Assembly (NCBI RefSeq): GCF_003987185.1
Contig: NZ_PIPS01000002.1
Location: forward strand, 434,001-498,000
Reading direction: 5' to 3'
Origin: Idiomarina aquatica
GTDB taxonomy: Bacteria; Pseudomonadota; Gammaproteobacteria; Enterobacterales; Alteromonadaceae
DNA: 64,000 nucleotides
Part shown: positions 26,646 through 35,516 of the stretch, one piece after another
Layout of the letters: the number at the start of each line of letters is the position of its first letter
How positions within the stretch are numbered: position 1 is the first letter of the stretch
Translations under genes and position numbers: made by a program
Notes under the pieces: model-generated
What the model saw: only the letters and a program-made list of their open reading frames with translations
Databases searched by the model: none
Told to the model about the DNA's origin: nothing

Positions 26646-27671
26646 ATGCCTGAAATTAAGTTAGCGATTGATGCAATGGGGGGCGACAACGGCCCCTCTA
26701 TTGTAATTGAAGCACTGGCTCAGCAGCTTCATGAATGTTCCTCACATCATTTTTTTGTCGTCGGACAAAGCGATAGTTTAACGCCACTGCTGCAACAGCA
26801 TGGTCTGCACGAACACCCCCAAGTTACCCTGATCAATGCCGAACAAGTCGTGCACATGGACGACAAACCCGGTCAGGCACTGCGATCAAAACCGAACTCC
26901 TCGATGAGTGTTGCGCTGGAACTGCTCAGTAAAGGCGAGGCCGATGCGGTCATCAGCGGTGGTAATACCGGTGCGCTCATGGCGAAAGCCTATTTCCAGT
27001 TAAAAACCCTGCCCGGCGTGTTACGCCCGGCATTGATGGCTGCGCTACCGAACCAACAGGGCGGGCGGTCGTACTTATTGGATTTAGGCGCAAACGCCAG
27101 CTGTGACTCCGAAACCTTATTTCAATTTGGGGTGATGGGCAGCGTAGCCGCACAAGTGCTGGAAAATGCACCGAGCCCGAAAGTTGCGTTATTGAACATG
27201 GGTGAGGAAGAGATTAAAGGCAACGACGTGGTGAAAAATGCGGCGCTGCGGCTGACCGAATCCGAGCATGTAAATTATCAGGGTTTTGTCGAAGGCAATC
27301 ACTTATTCAGCGGCAAAGCCGACGTTATCGTGTGCGATGGTTTTGTCGGTAATATCGCCCTAAAAAGTTGCGAAGGCCTGGCGACCCTGATTGTCGAGCA
27401 ACTAAAATCAGCGTTGATGTCACACTGGATGTATCGCTGGTTCTTCCGTTTTCTGCAAAAACGTACCCAAAAATCCTGGGAACGCCTGAAGCCCGACCAC
27501 TATAACGGTGCCAGTTTGATAGGATTGCGTGGAGTGGTTATCAAAAGTCATGGTAGTGCTAATGCCAAAGCCTTTGGCAGTGCCATACGACAAGCGATAA
27601 TCGAAGCGCAAGCGCAACTCCCCGAACGAATTAAAGATCGGGTTGAGTCGGTCCTATTAGAACAACATTAA
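26646..27671 (+). CDS. plsX: Phosphate acyltransferase PlsX
   Basis: A 341-residue PlsX that makes acyl-phosphate from acyl-ACP for phospholipid synthesis. The N-terminus [14 protein letters not shown] and central [15 protein letters not shown] are family signatures, and VICDGFVGN-like [14 protein letters not shown] lies near residue 225. The ATG at 26646, 10 bp after rpmF, is chosen; an earlier in-frame start would overlap rpmF. No ribosome-binding site is obvious, so coupling to rpmF is possible. Confidence 0.95.
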   Translation: MPEIKLAIDAMGGDNGPSIVIEALAQQLHECSSHHFFVVGQSDSLTPLLQQHGLHEHPQVTLINAEQVVHMDDKPGQALRSKPNSSMSVALELLSKGEADAVISGGNTGALMAKAYFQLKTLPGVLRPALMAALPNQQGGRSYLLDLGANASCDSETLFQFGVMGSVAAQVLENAPSPKVALLNMGEEEIKGNDVVKNAALRLTESEHVNYQGFVEGNHLFSGKADVIVCDGFVGNIALKSCEGLATLIVEQLKSALMSHWMYRWFFRFLQKRTQKSWERLKPDHYNGASLIGLRGVVIKSHGSANAKAFGSAIRQAIIEAQAQLPERIKDRVESVLLEQH

Positions 27672-27679
27672 GCACCTTT

Positions 27680-28657
27680 ATGAGCTATTCAAAAATCGCT
27701 GGAACGGGCCATTACCTGCCGCAACAGCGACTTACAAATGACGATTTATCTCGTCGCGTTGACACGTCTGATGAATGGATAACCGAGCGCACTGGTATTA
27801 AAGAACGGCGCCTGGCATCAGCCACTGAGTCAGCCGCGACACTTGGCTACGAAGCCGCGAAACAGGCGCTAGATGCCGCCGGTTGGCAAGCCGCCGATCT
27901 GGACATGATTGTGGTTGCCACAACCTCAGCGGAACATGCCTTTCCCAGCGCCGCGTGTGAGATCCAAAAAATGCTCGGTGTCAGCTCGATCCCGGCGTTT
28001 GATGTCGGTGCAGCCTGTTCTGGTTTTATTTATGCACTGAGCGTTGCCGATCAGTTTATCCGCAGCGGTCAGCATCAACGTATTCTGGTGGTCGGTACCG
28101 ACGTACTGGCACGATTGTGTGATCCGCAGGATCGTAATACCATCGTATTGTTCGGTGACGGTGCCGGAGCGGTGGTGATTGAGGCCGATAGTCAGCCTGG
28201 TATCCTGTCGACCCATTTATACAGTGCCGGTGAATATGGTCACTTGTTAGGTGCAAAACAGCCGGTACGCAACGCTCGCGGACTGACCGCCGAAGGTACA
28301 CCGGAAAGCAGTTGGATGTACATGAAAGGCAATGAGGTGTTTCGAGTGGCGGTGGCCAAGTTGAGTGAGCTGGTTACCCAAACACTAAAAGCTAACGACA
28401 TGAGTGCCCAGGACCTCGATTGGCTGATACCGCATCAGGCGAATTTACGCATTATTAAAGCGACAGCAAAAAAATTGGCCATGCCGATGGAACAAGTTGT
28501 CGTGACGTTGGATCAAACAGGTAATACCTCGGCCGCGTCGGTGCCTATTGCGCTGGATTGGGCGGTACGAGACGGCCGCATTAAACGCGGTCAGACCTTA
28601 TTATTGGAAGCTTTTGGCGGAGGTTTCGCCTGGGGTTCCGCATTAGTTAAGTATTAA
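27680..28657 (+). CDS. fabH: 3-oxoacyl-ACP synthase III (KAS III)
   Basis: A 325-residue FabH that condenses acetyl-CoA with malonyl-ACP to start fatty-acid synthesis. The catalytic cysteine is C113 ([12 protein letters not shown]), with the histidine in PHQAN and the asparagine in QTGNTSAAS. The substrate-binding [10 protein letters not shown] follows residue 31. It is slightly longer than E. coli FabH (317). It begins 8 bp after plsX. Confidence 0.97.
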   Translation: MSYSKIAGTGHYLPQQRLTNDDLSRRVDTSDEWITERTGIKERRLASATESAATLGYEAAKQALDAAGWQAADLDMIVVATTSAEHAFPSAACEIQKMLGVSSIPAFDVGAACSGFIYALSVADQFIRSGQHQRILVVGTDVLARLCDPQDRNTIVLFGDGAGAVVIEADSQPGILSTHLYSAGEYGHLLGAKQPVRNARGLTAEGTPESSWMYMKGNEVFRVAVAKLSELVTQTLKANDMSAQDLDWLIPHQANLRIIKATAKKLAMPMEQVVVTLDQTGNTSAASVPIALDWAVRDGRIKRGQTLLLEAFGGGFAWGSALVKY

Positions 28658-28666
28658 GAGGACAAC

Positions 28667-29587
28667 ATGACACAAACCGCATTACTCTTTCCGGGTCAGG
28701 GCTCGCAAACGGTCGGCATGTTAGCTGACCTGGCAGCGGATTATCCGCAAATCGAAGAAACCTTCGCTGAAGCCAGCGAAGTGCTGGGCTATGACCTATG
28801 GCAATTGGTGCAAAACGGTCCAGAACAGCAGCTGAACGACACCCGCAAGACACAGCCGGCGTTGCTTACTGCCAGCGTTGCGCTGTACCGGGTTGCACGG
28901 GCCAATGGTCTTACTGACGTTAGCGCCATGGCCGGCCATAGCTTAGGCGAATACTCAGCGCTGGTTTGTGCCGGTTGTATTGACTTTAAAGACGCCGTGC
29001 GGCTGGTTGCGTTGCGGGGCGAGGCCATGCAGAGTGCGGTAGCGCCGGGAGTCGGTGCCATGGCTGCGGTGATTGGCCTGGACGACGATACCATTGCAGA
29101 GATCTGCCAACAGCAGGCTGGTGATGAAGTGGTCACACCGGTTAATTACAACTCACCGGGACAGGTGGTTATTGCCGGTCATAAAGACGCCGTTGCGCGT
29201 GCTGCCGAGGCACTGAAAGAAGCCGGGGCGAAGCGGGTGTTGCCATTACCGGTCAGTGTGCCGTCGCATTGCGAACTGATGAAACCCGCTGCAGAGCAGC
29301 TGCGAGCAGCGCTGAAAGAGGTGGTTTTCCACAAACCATCGGTGGCGGTCATCAATAACGTCGATGTCAGTGCCAACAGCGATGAAGAGGCCATTAAAGA
29401 CGCACTGGTGCGACAGTTGTATTATCCGGTACGCTGGACCGAAACGGTTGAGACGTTGGCGCAAATGGGTATCGAGAAAGCCTACGAAGTGGGGCCGGGA
29501 AAAGTACTGACCGGCTTGAATAAACGAATCACAAAATCTTTTTCGTGTACTGCGCTGAACAGCGCGGATACGATAGCAACGCCATAA
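28667..29587 (+). CDS. fabD: Malonyl-CoA:ACP transacylase
   Basis: A 306-residue FabD that transfers malonyl from CoA to ACP. FPGQGSQTVGM is at residues 8-18, the nucleophile S92 is in GHSLGEYS, the substrate arginine lies in the RGEAMQ region, and the catalytic histidine is in VPSHCELM near residue 201. It is preceded by AAGAGG and follows fabH by 9 bp in the fab operon. Confidence 0.97.
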   Translation: MTQTALLFPGQGSQTVGMLADLAADYPQIEETFAEASEVLGYDLWQLVQNGPEQQLNDTRKTQPALLTASVALYRVARANGLTDVSAMAGHSLGEYSALVCAGCIDFKDAVRLVALRGEAMQSAVAPGVGAMAAVIGLDDDTIAEICQQQAGDEVVTPVNYNSPGQVVIAGHKDAVARAAEALKEAGAKRVLPLPVSVPSHCELMKPAAEQLRAALKEVVFHKPSVAVINNVDVSANSDEEAIKDALVRQLYYPVRWTETVETLAQMGIEKAYEVGPGKVLTGLNKRITKSFSCTALNSADTIATP

Positions 29588-29602
29588 TAAAGAGGGGACA
29601 TC

Positions 29603-30340
29603 ATGCAGTCACTGACAGAACAGGTTGCACTGGTAACCGGTGCCAGTCGTGGTATCGGCCGTGCCATCGCCGAATCACTCGTGGCGCAGGGCGCCTTTGT
29701 CATCGGCACCGCCACATCCGAGCAAGGTGCCGCTGCCATTGATGAGTACTTAGGCGACAACGGTAAAGGCATTGCATTGAATGTTACTGATACCGAGCAG
29801 CTTACTGACACCATCAAGGGACTTGAAAAAGAGTACGGTAAAATTGATATTCTGGTCAACAATGCCGGCATCACCCGTGATAACCTGATGATGCGCATGA
29901 AAGACGATGAGTGGGAAGCGGTCATCAACACCAACTTATCAGCGGTATTCCGGGTTTGTAAGGCGGTTATCCGCGGCATGATGAAGCGTCGCAGCGGTCG
30001 CATCATCAACATCAGTTCTGTCGTGGGTACCACAGGTAACCCGGGTCAGGTAAACTATTGTGCGGCCAAAGCCGGTTTGGTCGGTTTCAGTAAGTCGCTT
30101 GCTAAGGAAGTCGCTGCGCGCGGCATCACCGTCAATTGTGTGGCGCCGGGCTTTATTGATACGGACATGACCAAAGCGTTGACGGATGATCAGAAACAAG
30201 CGATCTTTGCCAATATTCCGGCAGAACGCTTGGGTAAACCGGAAGAAGTTGCCGCTGCGGTTAGCTTCCTGGCTTCTCCGGGCGCCGCTTACATCACCGG
30301 CGAAACGATTCACGTTAACGGTGGTATGGCGATGGTATAA
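29603..30340 (+). CDS. fabG: 3-oxoacyl-ACP reductase
   Basis: A 245-residue short-chain dehydrogenase, the NADPH-dependent ketoacyl-ACP reductase. The cofactor motif GASRGIG is at residues 13-19, NNAG at 86-89, and the catalytic Ser-Tyr-Lys at S138, Y152 and K156. The C-terminal GETIHVNGGMAM is typical of FabG. GAGGGG lies before the ATG. A 140-bp gap before acpP probably holds the separate acpP promoter. Confidence 0.97.
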   Translation: MQSLTEQVALVTGASRGIGRAIAESLVAQGAFVIGTATSEQGAAAIDEYLGDNGKGIALNVTDTEQLTDTIKGLEKEYGKIDILVNNAGITRDNLMMRMKDDEWEAVINTNLSAVFRVCKAVIRGMMKRRSGRIINISSVVGTTGNPGQVNYCAAKAGLVGFSKSLAKEVAARGITVNCVAPGFIDTDMTKALTDDQKQAIFANIPAERLGKPEEVAAAVSFLASPGAAYITGETIHVNGGMAMV

Positions 30341-30480
30341 GAGCGCGTTCACTGACATTTTATCGGTCAGGGGTACGACCTCTTAACTTTTAACGAATTT
30401 TTGCTTTATTATTGAGGCTGGTTTCACTACACTACAGCCAATTTTCACACTCGTGACGACTATTGAAGGATTTTACTATC

Positions 30481-30720
30481 ATGAGCACTATTGAAGAACG
30501 CGTAAAAAAAATCATCGTTGAACAACTGGGCGTTAAAGAAGAAGAAGTAAAGCCTGAAGCTTCATTCGAAAACGATCTGGGTGCTGACTCTCTTGACACC
30601 GTTGAGCTGGTAATGGCTCTGGAAGAAGAGTTCGAAACTGAGATTCCTGATGAAGAAGCAGAGAAAATCAAAACCGTTCAAGCGGCTATCGATTACGTGT
30701 CTGCTCATTCAGACGACTAA
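30481..30720 (+). CDS. acpP: Acyl carrier protein
   Basis: A 79-residue ACP (E. coli 78). The phosphopantetheine serine is S37 in [18 protein letters not shown], and the protein is strongly acidic. It carries the growing acyl chain for fatty-acid synthesis and also feeds lipid A and biotin synthesis. The ATG at 30481, after GAAGGA, gives the standard N-terminus. The upstream 140 bp is AT-rich with no pair of promoter hexamers I would call confidently. Unusually, fabF does not follow. Confidence 0.98.
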   Translation: MSTIEERVKKIIVEQLGVKEEEVKPEASFENDLGADSLDTVELVMALEEEFETEIPDEEAEKIKTVQAAIDYVSAHSDD

Positions 30721-30738
30721 TCAACGCACAGCGTTTGC

Positions 30739-30768
30739 AAAAGGCAGTCCATTGGGGCTGCCTTTTTT
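30739..30768 (+). terminator. Intrinsic terminator after acpP
   Basis: AAAAGGCAG (30739-30747) pairs with CTGCCTTTT (30758-30766), with inner TCC/GGG pairs and T6. It would uncouple the very abundant acpP transcript from pabC and the genes beyond. Confidence 0.88.
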
Positions 30769-30807
30769 GTATCTGTAGCATAAACCGAGAAGAGGGCGCG
30801 AAACACA

Positions 30808-31584
30808 ATGTTCTGGCAAAATGGTGAAGCGCATACCGGCGGCCTGGATCGTGGGCTGCAATTTGGCGACGGCCACTTTACAACGCTGCGCATCAGCAAG
30901 CAAAAACCCCTTTGGTGGGGCCATCATCAGCAACGGTTGATCACCGCTTGTCAACGGTTAGCTATGCCGGTGCCGGATATGCAACAGGTCGAAACTTGGC
31001 TGCAACAGGCATTGGCTGCAACACCCGCCGATGTCGCTAAAATCATCATTACCCGTGGCCAGGGCGGGCGTGGCTATCAGGCGGCAGCGGATGCTGAACC
31101 GACGGTGTATATCAGCACCTCAACATTACCGGCGTTGCCGTCATCGCTGAGCGAGGTGGGTATTGCGGAGCTGAGGCTGGCACGACAACCGTGTTTCGCC
31201 GGTTTAAAAACGCTCAACCGGTTGGAGCAGGTAATGCTCGCTAATGAACGGCAGCAGCGCGGCTACCAGGATTTATTGGTGCTCGATCAACAAAATTATG
31301 TGGTGGAGACCTGTCAGGGCAATCTATTTTGGCGGCATGGCAAGCGTTGGTATACACCATCGCTGACAATGGCGGGCGTGGCCGGTGTCGCACGACAAGT
31401 GATTTGTGAGCATAACTGGTTAGGAGAGGTCATACAGGGCGAGTTTGAGCTGGATGATGTGCTGGCTGCGGAACAAGTCTTTACCTGTAATTCCGTGCGT
31501 GGAGTCGTGCCAATTGTGCGATTAAATGATAAAGTCTTAAGTACCTCCGATTTACCAGAGCAACTCAACCTGTTGATCGAATGA
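30808..31584 (+). CDS. pabC: Aminodeoxychorismate lyase
   Basis: A 258-residue class IV PLP enzyme that releases p-aminobenzoate from 4-amino-4-deoxychorismate for folate synthesis. DRGLQFGDGHFTTLR lies near residue 14, the PLP lysine is in KTLNRLEQVM near 132, and ETCQGNLFW lies near 167. Its end overlaps mltG by 4 bp (ATGA), so they are coupled. It lies where E. coli has fabF-pabC, but without fabF. Confidence 0.94.
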   Translation: MFWQNGEAHTGGLDRGLQFGDGHFTTLRISKQKPLWWGHHQQRLITACQRLAMPVPDMQQVETWLQQALAATPADVAKIIITRGQGGRGYQAAADAEPTVYISTSTLPALPSSLSEVGIAELRLARQPCFAGLKTLNRLEQVMLANERQQRGYQDLLVLDQQNYVVETCQGNLFWRHGKRWYTPSLTMAGVAGVARQVICEHNWLGEVIQGEFELDDVLAAEQVFTCNSVRGVVPIVRLNDKVLSTSDLPEQLNLLIE

Positions 31585-32606
31585 AAAAATTCATTGTCAT
31601 TGCGCTTATCCTAATCGCTGCAGCCATCGTTGGCGGCCGCTGGTTCGCGCTGGAATATCTGCAGACCCCGTTTGTCAGCCGCACCACGTTCTCGGAACCG
31701 TTAATGTTGCGGGTTCAACGAGGAGACAGTGCGCGCCATATCATTGCGCAGATTAATGACCACCTAAAACGCGACAGTGATCGCATTGACTATCGACTGA
31801 GTCAGTTGTTGATCGGTATTGACCGGTTACAGGCCGGGGTCTACCAGGTGAGTCCGACGGACAGTTGGCAAACGCTCTGGCAGAAGCTTGAGCGCGGTGA
31901 TGAAATGCAATTTAGCGTCACCTTGGTGGAAGGGCTGCGAATTGAACAATGGTTAAAGCATTTGCAGGCGCAGCCCTTTTTGAAAGCCACACTGCGGCCG
32001 GATAACCTGATTGAACAGCTCGACTTTATTGACGGTTATACAAACGCCGAAGGTCTGTTTCTGCCGGAAACCTATCATTATCGCGCAGATAAAACGGATA
32101 AAGACATTTTACGCCGCGCCTATCAGGCGATGCAGCAAAAACTCGATGAAATCTGGCAGCAGCGCAGCGCCGACTGTCCGGTCGATACGCCTTATGAGTT
32201 GTTGATCTTAGCCTCCATCATCGAAAAGGAAACCGGCATCGACGGTGAACGAGCTATGGTGGCGAGTGTGTTTGCCAACCGTATGGCGACCGGTATGCGA
32301 TTGCAGTCGGATCCAACCACCATCTATGGCATTGAAGCGTTTGACGGCAACCTGACCCGCGCCCATTTACGTGAAAAAACCGCATACAATACCTATCGTA
32401 TTGACGGCTTACCACCAACGCCAATTGCCATGGTGTCAGAGGCCTCACTAAGGGCTGCCGCTGATCCGGCGCAATCCGACTATTTTTATTTTGTCGCCAA
32501 CGGTGAGGGCGGTCATGTGTTTTCAAAAACGCTCGAGGAACATAACAAAGCGGTGCGAAAATATCAGCTGAACACAGCAACGGACGATTCTCAGGGAGAA
32601 CAATGA
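31581..32606 (+). CDS. mltG: Endolytic murein transglycosylase MltG
   Basis: A 341-residue YceG-family protein (E. coli 340) with a single N-terminal membrane anchor (residues 3-20), a LysM-like region with [13 protein letters not shown], and the catalytic domain with the glutamate in [12 protein letters not shown] near residue 216, then [12 protein letters not shown] and [14 protein letters not shown]. It cuts nascent glycan strands in the periplasm and helps set strand length. It overlaps pabC and tmk by 4 bp each, as part of a tightly packed run. Confidence 0.96.
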   Translation: MKKFIVIALILIAAAIVGGRWFALEYLQTPFVSRTTFSEPLMLRVQRGDSARHIIAQINDHLKRDSDRIDYRLSQLLIGIDRLQAGVYQVSPTDSWQTLWQKLERGDEMQFSVTLVEGLRIEQWLKHLQAQPFLKATLRPDNLIEQLDFIDGYTNAEGLFLPETYHYRADKTDKDILRRAYQAMQQKLDEIWQQRSADCPVDTPYELLILASIIEKETGIDGERAMVASVFANRMATGMRLQSDPTTIYGIEAFDGNLTRAHLREKTAYNTYRIDGLPPTPIAMVSEASLRAAADPAQSDYFYFVANGEGGHVFSKTLEEHNKAVRKYQLNTATDDSQGEQ

Positions 32607-33223
32607 GCGGTAAATTTATTGTTATTGAAGGGCTTGAGGGCGCCGGCAAAAGCACGGCGATTGCAAGCATTGTAAGCCATTTACAGGCCAAGGGCATACG
32701 CGCCGAGACCGTCCGTGAACCGGGCGGAACACCGCTGGCTGAGGCGTTGCGAGAACTGGTCAAACAGGAATGGCAAGAAAACGTCAGCTCGATGACTGAG
32801 CTATTGCTGATGTACGCAAGCCGGGTGCAACTGGTTGATAATGTGATAAAACCGGCCTTACAGAAAAACCGCTGGGTGATCGGCGACCGCCATGATCTGT
32901 CGTCGCAGGCCTATCAGGGCGGCGGCCGGCAACTGGGTGCGGAAACGCTAAAATCCTTAAAGCAATTGACGCTGGGTGACTTTGAACCGGATTTAACCCT
33001 GTACCTTGATATTGATGCGCAACAGGGCCTGCAGCGTGCCAGAGGCCGCGGCGAACTGGATCGTTTTGAACAGGAAGACCTGGCGTTTTTCGAGCGCACA
33101 CGACTACGCTATCGTCAATTGGCAGCCACCAATCCTCGTGTGGTAACCATCGACGCGGGTCAAGCGATGCAGCAAGTGCATCAGGATATTTTGCGTGCCA
33201 TTGAGGAGAACTTGTTTACATGA
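32603..33223 (+). CDS. tmk: Thymidylate kinase
   Basis: A 206-residue dTMP kinase. The P-loop [10 protein letters not shown] is at residues 8-17, the substrate loop [11 protein letters not shown] near 38, and [16 protein letters not shown] near 94 matches the DRY-like and LID region of E. coli type II enzymes. It converts dTMP to dTDP. It overlaps mltG and holB by 4 bp. Confidence 0.97.
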   Translation: MSGKFIVIEGLEGAGKSTAIASIVSHLQAKGIRAETVREPGGTPLAEALRELVKQEWQENVSSMTELLLMYASRVQLVDNVIKPALQKNRWVIGDRHDLSSQAYQGGGRQLGAETLKSLKQLTLGDFEPDLTLYLDIDAQQGLQRARGRGELDRFEQEDLAFFERTRLRYRQLAATNPRVVTIDAGQAMQQVHQDILRAIEENLFT

Positions 33224-34098
33224 GTTTCCCGTGGCTGCGTGAACCTTGGTTGAAGCTGTTAAAAAGTGCCGAGCAACAGCGCTTGGCGCACGCCTATTAT
33301 ATGCGCCATCAGCCGCAACTGGGCAGTGAACAGTTTTTACTGACCCTGGCCAATTATTTGTTGTGCCGGCAGCCGGGCAAAAACGCCTGTGGTCAGTGTA
33401 AATCCTGTTTGTTGTTTAAAGCTGGTAATCATCCGGACTTCTGGCAAATTGACGCAACCGACGAGAACAGCATTGGTATCGATGAGGTCAGACAGTTACA
33501 GCGCAAGCTGGTGCAGACGGCCAACCAGGGTGGCGCCCGGGTCGCGGTGTTGCGACCGGCCGATAAACTGACCGAGCAGGCCAGTAATGCGATTTTGAAA
33601 GTGCTGGAAGAGCCTCCGGCCGGAATGTTCTGGCTGTTGGCGGTTGAGCAGCCGGATCATTTACTGCCGACACTGCGCAGTCGCATGCAGTGGATCAATC
33701 TGGCACTGCCGGCGAAGGCCGACGATGGCCACGACGAATTGGCCGCGAGCCTATACACCAGTTGGTTTGAAGGGGCACTGCCGCCGGTCATCAAAACTAA
33801 GGATGACGCGCAACAGTGGCTCGATATCAGTGAACATCTGTTACTCGACTTGCTGGCGACGCAGCAGGGTGTCGCGGCTTCACGCATGCACTTTGGCTCG
33901 CTGCAACAACGTTACCGTAGCTGGCAGCAGCAATATCGGGTCGATCCGAATGCCTTGCTGCACGCCGTCCATGAATGCCGACAATTACGTCAGCGATTTC
34001 AGCAGGCCAAAGGCCTCAACTTAGGTCTATTGTTAAGTCTTTATTGGCAACAATGGGCTCAACATGACTTCTCCTCTCCATCTGGCTCATCGCTTTAA
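33220..34098 (+). CDS. holB: DNA polymerase III delta' subunit
   Basis: A 292-residue clamp-loader subunit (E. coli 334, so somewhat short). The zinc module [15 protein letters not shown] lies near residue 50 and the SRC-like region near [13 protein letters not shown] at 128. The degraded P-loop expected for delta' is seen in place of GKT. It starts 4 bp inside tmk and overlaps the PilZ gene by 35 bp. Confidence 0.94.
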   Translation: MSFPWLREPWLKLLKSAEQQRLAHAYYMRHQPQLGSEQFLLTLANYLLCRQPGKNACGQCKSCLLFKAGNHPDFWQIDATDENSIGIDEVRQLQRKLVQTANQGGARVAVLRPADKLTEQASNAILKVLEEPPAGMFWLLAVEQPDHLLPTLRSRMQWINLALPAKADDGHDELAASLYTSWFEGALPPVIKTKDDAQQWLDISEHLLLDLLATQQGVAASRMHFGSLQQRYRSWQQQYRVDPNALLHAVHECRQLRQRFQQAKGLNLGLLLSLYWQQWAQHDFSSPSGSSL

Positions 34099-34420
34099 CG
34101 ATCCACAAACACTGGCACAAAGCACGCTACACCGGTTTGAACAACTTGTTATTTTTGTGCCGCTCAGCCCGGGTCATCAGGTACCGGCAATGGGGACCCG
34201 GCTGTCGTTAACGTTAACGCTGCCGGATTGCTCGACACCGTCATCGACCGTGACCGCACAGGTCTGTTGCTGGTTGAACCCGCGCAATAATCCGGACAAT
34301 CGCTGGCTGGGACTGCTGATCCATGAAGACAACGATAACGACATCGAAGCACGAATTCGGCGGCTTACCCATGACTACCAAACTGAGTATGGTAAACTGA
34401 TCGGCTCAATATTTCGTTAA
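34064..34420 (+). CDS. PilZ-domain protein
   Basis: A 118-residue protein at the position occupied by a PilZ-domain gene (between holB and tatD) in many gammaproteobacteria, including Pseudomonas PilZ itself. It has the beta-rich PilZ profile (LVIFVPLSPGH...GTRLSLTLTLP...CCWLN...RWLGLLI). I do not see the RxxxR/(D/N)xSxxG c-di-GMP motifs, so like Pseudomonas PilZ it may not bind the nucleotide and may act by protein contact in type IV pilus or motility control. It overlaps holB by 35 bp. Confidence 0.7.
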   Translation: MTSPLHLAHRFNDPQTLAQSTLHRFEQLVIFVPLSPGHQVPAMGTRLSLTLTLPDCSTPSSTVTAQVCCWLNPRNNPDNRWLGLLIHEDNDNDIEARIRRLTHDYQTEYGKLIGSIFR

Positions 34421-34453
34421 CTGTGTCATTAAACGTTAATTTCAGGAGTCCGG

Positions 34454-35245
34454 ATGTACGTTGATTCGCATTGCCACCTCGATAAAATCGACCCTGCAAA
34501 GATTGGAGCAGAGTTACCACAGATCATCAGTAATGCGCGCGAACGTCAGGTCGAGCATATGCTCTGTGTCTGTGTCACGCTGGAAGACTTTGACGCTATG
34601 CGAAACGCCGTAGCGGAGTACTCTGATGTGTCGATTTCCTGTGGTGTGCATCCGTTGTATGTGCAAGACAGCCAGACGCCGGTCAATGACGTCGGCAAGC
34701 GGCTGCGTGAGCTGGCCCAGCAACCCTCGGTGGTTGCGATTGGCGAAACTGGTTTGGACTATTTCTATCATCCGGAAAGCAAGCAACTGCAACAGCAACA
34801 TTTTGCCGAGCACATTCAGGTGGCGCAAGAACTTGATAAACCGTTAATCATCCACACCCGCGATGCCAGAGAAGACACCTTAGCGCTGCTTAAAGAGGGG
34901 CGGGCAGAGCAAGCTGGTGGTGTTTTGCATTGCTTTACCGAGTCATTAGAGATGGCAAAACGTGCCATTGACGAGTTGGGTTTCTACATCTCGATTTCGG
35001 GTATTGCGTCCTTTGCCAACGCCAAAGAACTGCGTGAGGTGGTGAAAGCGTTGCCACTGGAACATTTACTGATTGAAACCGACAGCCCTTGGTTGGCACC
35101 GGTTCCCCATCGCGGCAAACAGAACCAGCCGGCCTATGTTGTGGACGTGGCGAAGTGTGTAGCGGATGTGAAGGGGATTACCCTGCAACAGGTCGCTGAA
35201 ACCACCACGGCCAATTATTATAAGCTGTTTAAAGGCTCTGTTTAA
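34454..35245 (+). CDS. ycfH: TatD-family metal-dependent deoxyribonuclease (YcfH)
   Basis: A 263-residue TatD-family hydrolase. Metal ligands are visible: DSHCHLD at residues 4-10, GETGLDYF near 98, HTRDA near 136, HCFTES near 160 and ETDSPWLAP near 210. Members are 3'-5' DNases and D-aminoacyl-tRNA or quality-control hydrolases. The holB-pilZ-tatD order is conserved. CAGGAG precedes the ATG. It ends the long fab-to-tatD run. Confidence 0.95.
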   Translation: MYVDSHCHLDKIDPAKIGAELPQIISNARERQVEHMLCVCVTLEDFDAMRNAVAEYSDVSISCGVHPLYVQDSQTPVNDVGKRLRELAQQPSVVAIGETGLDYFYHPESKQLQQQHFAEHIQVAQELDKPLIIHTRDAREDTLALLKEGRAEQAGGVLHCFTESLEMAKRAIDELGFYISISGIASFANAKELREVVKALPLEHLLIETDSPWLAPVPHRGKQNQPAYVVDVAKCVADVKGITLQQVAETTTANYYKLFKGSV

Positions 35246-35315
35246 GCTGTGGATAACTTGGGCATGACTGGTTTCTTTGGTTATTTTTCATTGCGTTAAA
35301 AAAATGTAAAAAAAG

Positions 35316-35345
35316 TTGTGGTTTTTTTAGATTTTTGTCTAGACT
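35316..35345 (+). promoter_or_regulatory. Sigma-70 promoter for candidate small RNA
   Basis: TTGTGG (35316-35321), an 18-bp T-rich spacer and TAGACT (35340-35345) lie 70-100 bp after tatD in a strongly AT-rich patch. The predicted start is near 35352. The direction and spacing fit the hairpin-terminator unit that follows, not prpD, from which it is separated by a terminator. Confidence 0.45.
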
Positions 35346-35351
35346 AAAAAA

Positions 35352-35439
35352 TGAACAGATTAATGAGTTAGCGCACGGCTCATCCCATGAGCCATTCCCC
35401 TATACCCGGAACAATTTGGATTGGTTCCGGGTTTTTTTT
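35352..35439 (+). ncRNA. Candidate small RNA between tatD and prpD
   Basis: About 88 nt lie between a predicted start and an intrinsic terminator, with no credible reading frame. It would fold as a hairpin GGCTCA/TGAGCC (35377-35382 with 35388-35393, with T-A closing a CCC triloop), a short single-stranded link, then the terminator hairpin. The terminator loop carries TTGGATTGG and its stem starts CCCGGA. A tatD 3' UTR end is the main alternative. I do not recognise a known RNA family. Confidence 0.4.
35404..35439 (+). terminator. Intrinsic terminator upstream of prpD
   Basis: ACCCGGAAC (35404-35412) pairs perfectly with GTTCCGGGT (35424-35432), followed by a run of eight T. It lies 159 bp after the tatD stop and 78 bp before the prpD start. 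Confidence 0.92.
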
Positions 35440-35516
35440 ATCTATCGATCGGATCGTGCTCAGTTTTCGTAAGTAAAATGAAGACGATCATGCATCAGAT
35501 AACAGGGAGTCCGAGT

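Noticed and set aside
29482-30033. A 183-codon antisense frame across fabD and fabG
   Set aside because: It spans the junction of two conserved genes on the opposite strand; Met/Ser/Ala-rich nonsense composition.
35248-35256. Perfect DnaA box (TGTGGATAA) right after tatD, possible replication or DnaA-titration site
   Set aside because: A single 9-mer is expected by chance about once in two windows of this size; no further boxes, AT-rich unwinding element or origin genes lie nearby.
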